The notes under the pieces: model-generated
The model's input: only the letters and a program-made list of their open reading frames with translations
Databases searched by the model: none
Told to the model about the DNA's origin: nothing
Source of the DNA: Pontivivens sp032464575
GTDB lineage: Bacteria > Pseudomonadota > Alphaproteobacteria > Rhodobacterales > Rhodobacteraceae
DNA length: 64,000 nucleotides
NCBI GenBank assembly: GCA_032464575.1
Contig: JAWDKM010000001.1
Location: 62,001-126,000 of the forward strand
Direction: 5' to 3'
Position numbers and translations under genes: made by a program
Shown here: piece by piece, positions 36,874 through 44,797 of the stretch
How the letters are laid out: every line of letters begins with the position of its first letter
Numbering within the stretch: the first letter of the stretch is position 1

Positions 36874-36946
36874 CCCCGGACCTGATCCGGTGCCTTTAGA
36901 CGAAAGGTGTTTGCATGGGACAAGGTCCCGGCGCTTCGGTCGGGAC
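36874..36946. repeat. Degenerate family-A repeats upstream of rpsF
   Basis: CCCCGGACCTGATCCGGTG at 36874-36892 (one arm altered) and GTCCCGGC/TCGGGAC at 36925-36946. A further degenerate copy lies near 37054. The rest of 36808-37094 holds no gene. Confidence 0.5.
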
Positions 36947-37094
36947 GATCAAGAAAGGTCCGATGATTGGGAGTGACCTTGTCGTGTCAGGCAACAGTCG
37001 CGCCAGGCAACCGGCGGGCCGGAGGACTGCGGTGAGGGCAGGCGGAGCGATCCCGGATTCAGGTCCGGGACGGTACTCCGGCACCACACCATCC

Positions 37095-37418
37095 TCAGTG
37101 ATACCGCTGGCCCACCTGGACCACCGTGCCGTCCGCGCGGGTGATCTCGTGGGCGTAGAGCTCCAGCACCAGTTCGTCGTCGACGAAGCCGCGCACCGTG
37201 ACGGGCTCGCCCAGCTCCACCGGCGGCGTGGCGGGGCCGACATAGACCGGGATGTTGGCGGTCTCGTCGGACAGGATGAACTCGTCGTCGTCCACGATCA
37301 CGTCGACGACGCCCGCGACGGTGACCATGGTCCCGCGCTGGACCTCCGCGATGGGGGTGACCTGCGCGAGGGCGGGGGTGGCGAGGAGGATGGCCGACAG
37401 GGCCAGCGCGGCACGCAT
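37095..37418 (-). CDS. Secreted OB-fold (BOF/YgiW-like) protein, copy 1
   Basis: 107-residue periplasmic protein with a signal peptide (1-20, ending PALAQ) and a single OB-like domain. Visible: TPIAEVQRGTMVTVAGVVDVI, DDDEFILSDETANIPVYVGP and VTVRGFVDDELVLELYAHEI. Similar to the NirD/YgiW/YdeI stress-tolerance group. It is about 50% identical to the protein encoded next door. GGGAGAT precedes the ATG. Confidence 0.7.
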   Translation of the reverse strand: MRAALALSAILLATPALAQVTPIAEVQRGTMVTVAGVVDVIVDDDEFILSDETANIPVYVGPATPPVELGEPVTVRGFVDDELVLELYAHEITRADGTVVQVGQRYH

Positions 37419-37546
37419 GGTTATCTCCCAAGTCGATGGAACTGAACTGCTTTTGGAGATGGGTGCGGCAAAGTGGGCGTTCAAGGCGATTGCGGCCCGA
37501 ACCGTCGCGGGGACGGTCCGGGGCGCGCTGGGGGGGAGGCGGGGGG

Positions 37547-37870
37547 TTATTCGTAGCGGCGGTCGAGCGTCACGACGGTGCCGTCGGCGCGGGTGATCTC
37601 GCGCGCGTAGATCTCCCTGAACAGGTCGTTGTCCACGAAGCCGCTGACGGTGATGGTCTCCCCGACATCCGCGGGCACCCAGTTCGGGCCGACATAGACG
37701 CGGATATCGCCGGTCGCGTCGCTGAGGCGGAACTCGTCCTCGTCGAGCAGACGATCGACCACGCCGGACACGACGGTCATGCCGCCCCGCTCGACATCGG
37801 CGATGGGGGTGATTTCCGCCAGGGCAGGCGATGCGACGAGAAGGCCGGACAAGGCCAGTGCGACACGCAT
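37547..37870 (-). CDS. Secreted OB-fold (BOF/YgiW-like) protein, copy 2
   Basis: 107 residues, exactly the length of copy 1. Signal peptide MRVALALSGLLVASPALA, then TPIADVERGGMTVVSGVVDR, DEDEFRLSDATGDIRVYVGP and EITRADGTVV. A tandem duplicate of the gene at 37095. Function unknown; the fold usually binds nucleic acids or small ligands, here in the periplasm. The 128-bp gap between copies suggests each may have its own promoter. Confidence 0.7.
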   Translation of the reverse strand: MRVALALSGLLVASPALAEITPIADVERGGMTVVSGVVDRLLDEDEFRLSDATGDIRVYVGPNWVPADVGETITVSGFVDNDLFREIYAREITRADGTVVTLDRRYE

Positions 37871-38000
37871 TGGGTTCTCCTAATACACTGGAAATGCAGT
37901 ATCTTCGAGGTGGGGAGGGTTCCGGCCTTATTCAAGACTGAAAGAGTCGGAAATTGCTTCCGATGCACCCCGCCCGGCCCAGTTCGCCGGCCACGATCCC

Positions 38001-38028
38001 TTGTGCCGTCCGGTGCCGCCCGCTAGAC
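38001..38028 (+). promoter_or_regulatory. Candidate promoter for fabD-fabG
   Basis: TTGTGC (38001-38006), 16-bp spacer, CTAGAC (38023-38028); the fabD start is 31 nt further on. Confidence 0.45.
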
Positions 38029-38059
38029 CCCACGTCGAACAACAACGGGAGGGAGCGGC

Positions 38060-39004
38060 ATGAGGGCATTCGTGTTTCCGGGGCAGGGCGCCCAGACCGT
38101 GGGCATGGGCAAGGCGCTGGCCGACGCCTATCCGGCGGCACAGGCGGTCTTCGACGAGGTGGACGACGCCCTGGGGGAGAAGCTTTCCACCCTGATCTGG
38201 GACGGTCCCATCGAGGACCTGACGCTCACGGCGAACGCGCAGCCCGCATTGATGGCGACGTCCATCGCGGCGATGCGCGCGCTGGAGGCCGAGGGGGTGG
38301 CGATCACCGACGCGGCCTTCGTCGCGGGCCATTCGCTGGGCGAATATTCCGCGCTCTGCGCCGCGGGGGCGCTCAGCCTGTCCGACACCGCGCGGCTGCT
38401 GCGCACGCGGGGCGAGGCGATGCAGTCCGCCGTCCCGGTGGGCGTCGGCGCGATGGCCGCTCTCCTGGGTCTCGATTTCGAGGCGGCGCAGGCCGTGGCC
38501 AGAGAGGCAGCCGAGGGCGAGGTCTGCCAGGCCGCCAACGACAACGATCCGACGCAGGTCGTCGTCTCCGGCCACAAGGGCGCGGTGGAGCGGGCCGTCG
38601 AGATCGCGAAGGAGAAGGGTGCCAAGCGTGCCGTGATGCTCCCCGTCTCCGCCCCCTTCCACTGCGCGCTGATGCAGCCGGCGGCCGAAGCGATGGCCGA
38701 GGCGCTGAGCCATGTCGACATCGCGGAGCCCGAGGTGAAGGTCGTGGCCAACGTGATCGCCCGCTGCGAGACCCAGCCGCACCAGATCCGCTCGCTGCTG
38801 GTCGATCAGGTCACGGGCTCGGTCCGCTGGCGCGAGAGCGTGGAATACATGGCGCGCGAGGGCGTGACGGAGGTCTACGAGGTCGGCGCGGGCAAGGCGC
38901 TGTCGGGCATGATCCGGCGCATCGAGCGCTCCATCGCCTGCACGCCCGTCGGCACGCCGGAGGAGGCCGTCGCCGCCGCACGGAAGATCAAGGGAGAGGC
39001 ATGA
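38060..39004 (+). CDS. fabD: Malonyl-CoA:ACP transacylase FabD
   Basis: 314-residue cytoplasmic enzyme charging ACP with malonate for fatty-acid synthesis. FPGQGAQ at the N-terminus, nucleophile Ser92 in GHSLGEY and His201 in SAPFHCALM. GGGAGGGAGC precedes the ATG. Its stop overlaps fabG (ATGA), giving a coupled pair. Confidence 0.97.
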   Translation: MRAFVFPGQGAQTVGMGKALADAYPAAQAVFDEVDDALGEKLSTLIWDGPIEDLTLTANAQPALMATSIAAMRALEAEGVAITDAAFVAGHSLGEYSALCAAGALSLSDTARLLRTRGEAMQSAVPVGVGAMAALLGLDFEAAQAVAREAAEGEVCQAANDNDPTQVVVSGHKGAVERAVEIAKEKGAKRAVMLPVSAPFHCALMQPAAEAMAEALSHVDIAEPEVKVVANVIARCETQPHQIRSLLVDQVTGSVRWRESVEYMAREGVTEVYEVGAGKALSGMIRRIERSIACTPVGTPEEAVAAARKIKGEA

Positions 39005-39741
39005 TGTTCGATCTGACAGGCAAGACCGCGCTGATCACCGGCGCATCGGGCGGCATCGGCGGGGCGATCGCCACGGCGCTGCACGGCGCGGGCGCGACAG
39101 TGGGGCTGAGCGGCACGCGCGAGGCGCCGCTCAAGGAACTCGTCGGGACGCTGGGCGAGCGGGCGCATGTGCTGCCCTGCAACCTCTCCGACCCCGAGGC
39201 GGTCGAGGCGCTGCCCAAGCAGGCGGCCGAGGCGATGGGGAGCCTCGACATCCTCGTCAACAATGCCGGGATCACCGCCGACAACATCTTCATGCGCATG
39301 TCCGACGAGGAATGGCAGAAGGTGCTCGACATCAACCTCACGGCGACCATGCGCCTATGCCGCGCGGTGATGCGCCCGATGATGAAGGCGCGCTGGGGCC
39401 GCATCGTCAACATCACCTCCGTGGTGGGTGTCACCGGCAATCCGGGGCAGGCGAATTACGCCGCCTCCAAGGCCGGGATGATCGGCTTCACCAAGTCGGT
39501 GGCCGCCGAGGTCGCGAGCCGCGGGATCACCGCGAACTGCGTCGCGCCCGGCTTCATCGAGACGGCGATGACCGACAAGCTCAACGAGAAGCAGCGCGAG
39601 GGCATCCTCGGCGCGATTCCCGCCGGGCGCATGGGCTCGGGCGAGGAGATCGCCTCCGCCGTGCTCTATCTCGCGAGTGCGGAGGCCGGCTACATCACCG
39701 GGCAGACGCTGCATGTGAACGGCGGAATGGCCATGATCTAA
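39001..39741 (+). CDS. fabG: 3-oxoacyl-ACP reductase FabG
   Basis: 246-residue NADPH-dependent SDR of fatty-acid elongation. TGASGGIG (13-20), NNAG (87-90), and catalytic Ser140, Tyr153 and Lys157 in YAASK are intact. The start is ATG 39001 (overlapping the fabD stop) or the adjacent ATG 39004, which the GGGAGAG site suits slightly better. A longer open frame upstream overlaps fabD and is not real. Confidence 0.97.
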   Translation: MMFDLTGKTALITGASGGIGGAIATALHGAGATVGLSGTREAPLKELVGTLGERAHVLPCNLSDPEAVEALPKQAAEAMGSLDILVNNAGITADNIFMRMSDEEWQKVLDINLTATMRLCRAVMRPMMKARWGRIVNITSVVGVTGNPGQANYAASKAGMIGFTKSVAAEVASRGITANCVAPGFIETAMTDKLNEKQREGILGAIPAGRMGSGEEIASAVLYLASAEAGYITGQTLHVNGGMAMI

Positions 39742-39769
39742 GCGCTTCGGGTGCAGGCGCCGAAAGCGT

Positions 39770-39797
39770 TTGCGCCCGCGGATCGGTGTGCTATAGC
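39770..39797 (+). promoter_or_regulatory. Candidate promoter for acpP
   Basis: TTGCGC (39770-39775), 16-bp spacer, TATAGC (39792-39797), giving a leader of about 130 nt before acpP. A separate promoter is expected because acpP is expressed far more strongly than fabDG. Confidence 0.45.
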
Positions 39798-39934
39798 GCG
39801 CCGCACGAACGGGCCGGTGGCATTGCCGAGAGGTCAAATTGCCGCTAGGGCATAATGAGAAACGCGTCCGGGCTCTCCGGGCCTGACAGGACGGGGCGCA
39901 CGCCCCCGGCCTAATCGAAACGAGGAAGAGACAT

Positions 39935-40168
39935 ATGAGCGACATCGCGGATCGCGTGAAGAAGATCGTCGTCGAGCATCTGAGCGTCGAAGAGGAGAAG
40001 GTGACCGAGAACGCCTCCTTCATCGACGACCTGGGGGCGGACAGCCTCGACACCGTCGAGCTGGTCATGGCCTTCGAGGAGGAGTTCGGGATCGAGATCC
40101 CCGACGACGCCGCCGAGAACATCCAGACCGTCGGCGACGCGGTGAAGTTCATCAAGGAAAACCAGTAA
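39935..40168 (+). CDS. acpP: Acyl carrier protein
   Basis: 77-residue acidic carrier of fatty-acid intermediates. Phosphopantetheine attaches to Ser37 in LGADSLDTVELVMAFEEEFG. GAGGAAG lies upstream of the ATG. A strong terminator follows. Confidence 0.98.
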   Translation: MSDIADRVKKIVVEHLSVEEEKVTENASFIDDLGADSLDTVELVMAFEEEFGIEIPDDAAENIQTVGDAVKFIKENQ

Positions 40169-40192
40169 GCATCTGCGCTCACTGCGGTTTTC

Positions 40193-40222
40193 AAAGGGCG
40201 GTCCCAAGGGGCCGCCCTTTTT
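40193..40222 (+). terminator. Terminator after acpP
   Basis: Stem AAAGGGCGG/CCGCCCTTT with an inner TCCC/GGGG pairing and five T residues, 24 nt after the stop. Confidence 0.85.
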
Positions 40223-40715
40223 CGTTCGCGTATCAGAGCCAACGGGACGGTTGTCCGCGATCCGGCGGTGCCGCCGGCCGAAACAGTCGTACCGCCAAGC
40301 GACCGCCCCGCACCCGATCCGGGGCCGTCTGCCGTGCGGTGCATCGTGTCAGAGCGGTCCCGGCTCTGTCGCCGGCACGGTGTTCCCTTCATCTCAGACG
40401 AACACGCCGATCGTTTCGCGGTCGCAGCCTTGCTTCGGAAGCCGGGCGAGCGGCGGGCCGTGGGGTGGCGCCCTGCCGTTCGGGCGGTTTGATTTATGTC
40501 CGCAAGGTTCGGCGAGCGGTCGGAAGGTCCCGCTCCCGGTCAAGGCGCCAGCCCGGTGGGACGGGCCGGCGCCTGCCCGGCGCCTTGAGCTCGATTCCGG
40601 GCGAGGTGAAGCGCGGTGACGACCGTTTCGCGGTGGGCACATGCGGGCGCGCCCTTGCCGCCCCCCGCCGGGTGCAGCTATATGCCGTGCCAAGAAACGA
40701 TGCGAGGAGAGCAGT
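40223..40715. repeat. Gap between acpP and fabF with degenerate repeats
   Basis: 493 bp with no gene. Degenerate family-A copies lie at about 40306-40325 and 40357-40378. 40544-40600 (AGGCGCCAGCCC ... GGCGCCTGCCCGGCGCC) resembles the reverse complement of 35070-35135. GAGGAG just before 40716 is the fabF ribosome site. Confidence 0.45.
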
Positions 40716-41969
40716 ATGCGGCGTGTGGTTGTGACCGGGCTGGGGATGGTGTCTCCGCTCGCCTCCGGCGTGGAGGAAACGTGGGCGCGCATCCTCGACG
40801 GCCGGTCCGGGGCCGGGCCGATCACGCGGTTCGATGCGGACCACCTCGCGACCCGCATCGCGTGCGAAGTGCCGCGCGGCGACGGCTCGGACGGCACCTT
40901 CAACCCCGACGACTGGCTGGAGGTGAAGGAACAGCGCAAGATCGACGACTTCATCATCTACTCCATCGCGGCGGCCGAGATGGCCTGCAAGGACGCCGAC
41001 TGGTTGCCGGAAAAGGAGGAGGACCGGATCCGCACCGGGGTGATGATCGGCTCGGGCATCGGGGGCATCGACTCGATCCAGCAGACCTCCTACGTGCTGC
41101 GGGACAAGGGACCGCGTCGGGTGTCGCCGTTCTTCATTCCGGGCTCGCTGATCAACCTGACCTCGGGGCAGGTCTCGATCCGCTTCGGGTTCAAGGGGCC
41201 GAACCACTCGATCGTGACGGCCTGTTCGACGGGCGCTCATGCCATTGGCGATGCGGGCCGGCTCATCGCGCTCGGCGATGCGGAGGTGATGGTCGCGGGC
41301 GGGGCGGAGAGTGCCATCTGCGAGCTCGGCATCGTCGGCTTCAACGCGTGCAAGGCGCTCTCGACGCGCAACGACGAGCCCCAGAAGGCGTCCCGCCCCT
41401 ACGATGCGGAGCGCGACGGCTTCGTGATGGGTGAGGGCGCGGGCGTCGTGGTGCTGGAGGAGTACGAGCACGCCAAGGCGCGCGGTGCGAAGATCTATGC
41501 CGAGCTGGTGGGCTACGGCCTGTCGGGCGACGCCTATCACATCACGGCCCCCTCCGAGGACGGCGACGGGGCCTTCCGCTCGATGAGTGCGGCGCTGCAG
41601 CGGGCGGGGCTGGAGCCCGGTGACGTGGACTACATCAACGCGCATGGCACCTCGACCATGGCCGACACGATCGAGCTGGGTGCGGTGGAGCGGCTGATGG
41701 GCAACGCGGCGGGGAAGGCCACGATGTCGTCGACCAAGTCCTCGGTCGGGCACCTGCTCGGTGCTGCGGGCGCGGTGGAGGCGATCTTCTCCATCCTCGC
41801 GATCCGCGATCAGGTGGCCCCGCCGACGATCAACCTCGACAATCCGGCGGTGGAGACGCCGCTGGACCTCGCGCCGAACGCGAAGCGGGAACGGCAGATC
41901 GACGTCGCCCTCTCCAACAGCTTCGGCTTCGGTGGTACCAATGCCTCGGTGATCTTCCAGAAGGTCTAA
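40716..41969 (+). CDS. fabF: 3-oxoacyl-ACP synthase II (FabF)
   Basis: 417-residue condensing enzyme that elongates acyl-ACP. The active site has Cys170 in VTACSTGAHA, a histidine in NAHGTSTMADTIE and another in SVGHLLGAAGA, with the late GFGGTNAS loop. ATG 40716 (MRRVVVTGLGMVSPL) has GCGAGGAGA upstream. mltG starts 3 nt after the stop. Confidence 0.97.
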   Translation: MRRVVVTGLGMVSPLASGVEETWARILDGRSGAGPITRFDADHLATRIACEVPRGDGSDGTFNPDDWLEVKEQRKIDDFIIYSIAAAEMACKDADWLPEKEEDRIRTGVMIGSGIGGIDSIQQTSYVLRDKGPRRVSPFFIPGSLINLTSGQVSIRFGFKGPNHSIVTACSTGAHAIGDAGRLIALGDAEVMVAGGAESAICELGIVGFNACKALSTRNDEPQKASRPYDAERDGFVMGEGAGVVVLEEYEHAKARGAKIYAELVGYGLSGDAYHITAPSEDGDGAFRSMSAALQRAGLEPGDVDYINAHGTSTMADTIELGAVERLMGNAAGKATMSSTKSSVGHLLGAAGAVEAIFSILAIRDQVAPPTINLDNPAVETPLDLAPNAKRERQIDVALSNSFGFGGTNASVIFQKV

Positions 41970-41972
41970 TCC

Positions 41973-42962
41973 ATGCGCTCGATCCTTTCTAACCTGCTCA
42001 CGCTGATGATCGTGGGGCTGTGCCTGCTGGCTGGCGCGGTGTTCTGGGGCCAGCGCGAATTCACGCAGCCCGGCCCGTTGACGGAAGCGACCATCGTCAC
42101 GGTGGAGCGGGGGGCGACGCTGAACGGCGTGGCCCAGGTGCTGGAGGAGGCGGGTGCGATCTCCAACACCGACGTGTTCCGGCTGGGCGCGCGATATACG
42201 GAGACGGATCGGGGCCTGCGCTTCGGCGAGTACGAGATCCCGGCGGGGGCCTCCATGGAGGAAATCCTGGAGCTGCTGAACTCCGGCCGTTCGATCCTCT
42301 ACCAGGTCACGATCCCGGAGGGCTGGACGAGCTGGCAGGCGGTGCAGCGCATCAACGAGAACGAGCTGCTGGCGGGCGAGATCGCGGAGCTGCCGCCGGA
42401 GGGATCGCTCGCGCCCAACACCTACGCCATCGAGCGGGGGATGGAGCGGCAGGCGCTGATCGACCTGATGATGGAGGCGCAGGAGGAGGCCCTCGCCGAG
42501 GCGTGGGAGAACCGCGCCGAGGGCCTGCCGCTGGAGAGCCCCGAGGAACTGCTGATCCTCGCCTCGATCGTGGAGAAGGAGACCGGCGTCTCGGCGGAGC
42601 GGGAGCAGGTGGCGAGCGTCTTCGTCAACCGGATCAACCGGGGGATGCGGCTGCAGACCGATCCGACGGTAATCTACGGGATCACGCTGGGCGAGGGGAC
42701 GCTGGGGCGCGGGCTGCGGCGCAGCGAGCTGGATGCGGAGACGCCCTACAACACCTATGTGATTCCCGGCCTGCCGCCGACGCCGATCGCGAATCCGGGG
42801 CGCGCGGCGCTCGAAGCGGCGGCGAATCCGGCCGAGACCGACTTCATCTACTTCGTCGCGGACGGGACCGGCGGGCACGCTTTTTCCGTGACTTATGATG
42901 AGCATAACCGCAATGTGGCGCGGTGGCGGGCCATCGAGCGACAGCGGTCGGAGAGCCAGTAG
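41973..42962 (+). CDS. mltG: Endolytic murein transglycosylase MltG
   Basis: 329-residue membrane-anchored lytic transglycosylase that cuts nascent glycan strands. TM helix at about 8-25, a LysM-like region, then the YceG catalytic domain with ILASIVEKETGVSAEREQVA (catalytic Glu within VEKE), VFVNRINRGMRLQTDPTVIY and PYNTYVIPGLPPTPI. Translation is probably coupled to fabF. It is the last gene before the GTA cluster. Confidence 0.94.
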   Translation: MRSILSNLLTLMIVGLCLLAGAVFWGQREFTQPGPLTEATIVTVERGATLNGVAQVLEEAGAISNTDVFRLGARYTETDRGLRFGEYEIPAGASMEEILELLNSGRSILYQVTIPEGWTSWQAVQRINENELLAGEIAELPPEGSLAPNTYAIERGMERQALIDLMMEAQEEALAEAWENRAEGLPLESPEELLILASIVEKETGVSAEREQVASVFVNRINRGMRLQTDPTVIYGITLGEGTLGRGLRRSELDAETPYNTYVIPGLPPTPIANPGRAALEAAANPAETDFIYFVADGTGGHAFSVTYDEHNRNVARWRAIERQRSESQ

Positions 42963-43027
42963 GCGAATTTCCGCTTGACTTTGCGAGCGGTCTTCGGCAG
43001 AAAACATCCAAGCTGATAGAAGTGTGC

Positions 43028-43059
43028 AAGCGGCAGGGGCGACCCGGGCCGCTTTTTTT
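43028..43059 (+). terminator. Intrinsic terminator or attenuator before GTA g1
   Basis: Stem AAGCGGC/GCCGCTT with inner GGG/CCC pairing and a run of seven T, 33 bp before the first GTA gene. A TTGACT element at 42975-42980 lies upstream of it. It either ends fabF-mltG transcription or, if the GTA promoter lies upstream, attenuates the GTA operon. Confidence 0.75.
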
Positions 43060-43092
43060 ATTTCTCTCCAGCGATACGGAAACCTTTCATTC

Positions 43093-43434
43093 ATGTCCGA
43101 TGATACCGACGCTGCGCGGGTGAGGCTCGCGGCGCGCGCCGAAGCCGCGCGCGTTCTGTACGACAGCCTGACGCGGGCCCTGGCCGGACGCATCCAGTTC
43201 CTCGAAGGCGGAACGGTGGACAGCGCCCAGGCCCGGGACGTCGCGTCCGAGCTGACCCAGCACCGCAAGGCGCTGCTCGCCCTGATCGAAAACGAGGTGA
43301 AACTCGATGGAAGCCCTGCCTACGGCGCGCCTGCGCCCCTCGATCTCGATGCCGCACGGGATGAACTTCGTGCGCGAATTCTTAAGCTGCGCAACCGACG
43401 CGGAGATCGAGGAGCTGCTGGCCGGGCTGAGTGA
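43093..43434 (+). CDS. GTA gp1, putative small terminase
   Basis: 113-residue helical protein in the gp1 position, MSDDTDAARVRLAARAEAAR at the start. RcGTA gp1 acts as a small terminase partner for DNA packaging. The coiled-coil core (about 8-65) is charged. The 3' end overlaps the large-terminase start by 128 nt in a different frame. ATG 43093 is chosen because the frame upstream crosses the terminator. Confidence 0.75.
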   Translation: MSDDTDAARVRLAARAEAARVLYDSLTRALAGRIQFLEGGTVDSAQARDVASELTQHRKALLALIENEVKLDGSPAYGAPAPLDLDAARDELRARILKLRNRRGDRGAAGRAE

Positions 43435-44707
43435 GAACGCGGTGCGCTCGCTGAGCTACCTGTTCGAGCTCTGGGCGCTGGAGGGCCATCAGCTCGCCCC
43501 CGAGGGGGACTGGTCGACCTGGGTCGTGATGGGCGGCCGCGGCGCGGGCAAGACGCGGGCGGGTTCCGAATGGATCCGCACGCAGGTCGAGGGCGCGACG
43601 CCCGAGGCCGAGGGCCGCTGCCGCCGGATCGCGCTGGTGGGCGAGACCTACGACCAGGCGCGCGACGTCATGGTGCTGGGCGAGAGCGGGATCATCGCGT
43701 GCTCGCCGCCCGACCGGAAGCCGAGGTGGATCTCCTCCCGCCGGACGCTGGTCTGGCCGAACGGGGCGGAGGCGCAGGTGTTCTCGGCCTCCGATCCGCA
43801 GGCGCTGCGCGGGCCGCAATTCGATGCGGCGTGGTGCGACGAGCTGGCGAAGTGGAAGAGCGGGCAGCAGGCCTGGGACATGCTGCAGTTCGCCCTGCGG
43901 CTGGGTGAGGATCCGCGGGCGATGGTGACGACGACCCCGGCGGCCGGCGCGCTGCTGGAGGAGGTGCTGGACGGCGCGGGCACGGTGGTGACCTCGGCGC
44001 CGACCTCGGCCAATGCCGACAACCTCGCGCCCACCTTCCTGCAGCTGGTGACGGAGAAGTATGGCGGCACGGCGCTCGGGCGGCAGGAACTGGAGGGCGA
44101 GCTGCTCACCGAGCTGCCGGGCGCGCTGTGGCCGCGCGAGCGGATCGAGGCGGTGCGGGCGGAGGCGGCCCCGGACCTCGACCGGGTGATCGTGGCGATC
44201 GACCCGCCGGTGACCGGGCACGAGGGCTCGGACGCCTGCGGGATCGTGGTGGCCGGCGTGGTGGCGAAGGGGCCGCCCTCAGACTGGAGGGCCTATGTGC
44301 TGGCCGACCTGAGCCTCGAGGCGGCGTCGCCCCGGACCTGGGCGCAGGCGGCGGTGGACGCCTATCACGACTGGAAGGCGGACCGGGTGGTCGGCGAGGT
44401 CAACCAGGGTGGCGACATGGTGGCCCAGATGCTCGCCCAGATCGATCCGCTGGTGCCGTTCACCGGCGTGCGCGCCTCCCGCGGGAAGGCGGCGCGGGCG
44501 GAACCTGTGGCGGCCTTGTACGAGCAGGGGCGAGTGCTCCATGCCGCGGCGATGCCGAGGCTGGAGGACGAGATGGTGGCGATGTCGCGCACCGGATATG
44601 GCGGCCGCGGTTCGCCCGACCGGCTCGACGCGCTGGTCTGGGCGATCAGCGACCTGATGATCCTGCCGGCCGGGCAATGGCGGCAGCCGCGGGTGCGCGG
44701 ATTGTGA
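43307..44707 (+). CDS. GTA gp2, terminase large subunit
   Basis: 466-residue packaging motor. Walker A-like GGRGAGKT (76-83) and Walker B ending in Asp178-Glu179 (FDAAWCDE) form the ATPase. The nuclease part has IAIDPPVTG, EVNQGGDM and RLDALVWA as likely metal ligands. GAGGTG 7 nt upstream supports ATG 43307; ATG 43361 would reduce the overlap with gp1. It cuts and translocates host DNA into GTA heads. Confidence 0.92.
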   Translation: MEALPTARLRPSISMPHGMNFVREFLSCATDAEIEELLAGLSENAVRSLSYLFELWALEGHQLAPEGDWSTWVVMGGRGAGKTRAGSEWIRTQVEGATPEAEGRCRRIALVGETYDQARDVMVLGESGIIACSPPDRKPRWISSRRTLVWPNGAEAQVFSASDPQALRGPQFDAAWCDELAKWKSGQQAWDMLQFALRLGEDPRAMVTTTPAAGALLEEVLDGAGTVVTSAPTSANADNLAPTFLQLVTEKYGGTALGRQELEGELLTELPGALWPRERIEAVRAEAAPDLDRVIVAIDPPVTGHEGSDACGIVVAGVVAKGPPSDWRAYVLADLSLEAASPRTWAQAAVDAYHDWKADRVVGEVNQGGDMVAQMLAQIDPLVPFTGVRASRGKAARAEPVAALYEQGRVLHAAAMPRLEDEMVAMSRTGYGGRGSPDRLDALVWAISDLMILPAGQWRQPRVRGL

Positions 44708-44715
44708 GCGCGGCC

Positions 44716-44749
44716 GCCTCCGGCGGGGATACTTGAAGCAAGAAGAAGG
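44716..44749. repeat. Dispersed repeat (family B) inside the GTA cluster
   Basis: GCCTCCGGCGGGGATACTTG followed by AAGCAAGAAGAAGG, eight bases after the gp2 stop. It runs directly into the terminator-like hairpin at 44746. Confidence 0.65.
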
Positions 44750-44772
44750 GGGCCGGTCGCGCCCCCTTTTTT
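44746..44772 (+). terminator. Terminator-like hairpin between GTA g2 and g3
   Basis: Stem AAGGGGGC/GCCCCCTT, 7-nt loop and six T residues; portal gene start 25 nt on. A canonical intrinsic terminator lying in the middle of an operon. Confidence 0.75.
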
Positions 44773-44797
44773 CATGGGATTTTGACGGGAGAGCGGG

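Noticed and set aside
37954..39000. N-terminal extension of fabG through the fabD region
   Set aside because: The long open frame overlaps fabD in another frame; FabG homology begins only at 39001.
39741..39934. tRNA or small RNA gene upstream of acpP
   Set aside because: No cloverleaf pairing or T-loop consensus was found; the segment fits a promoter and untranslated leader.
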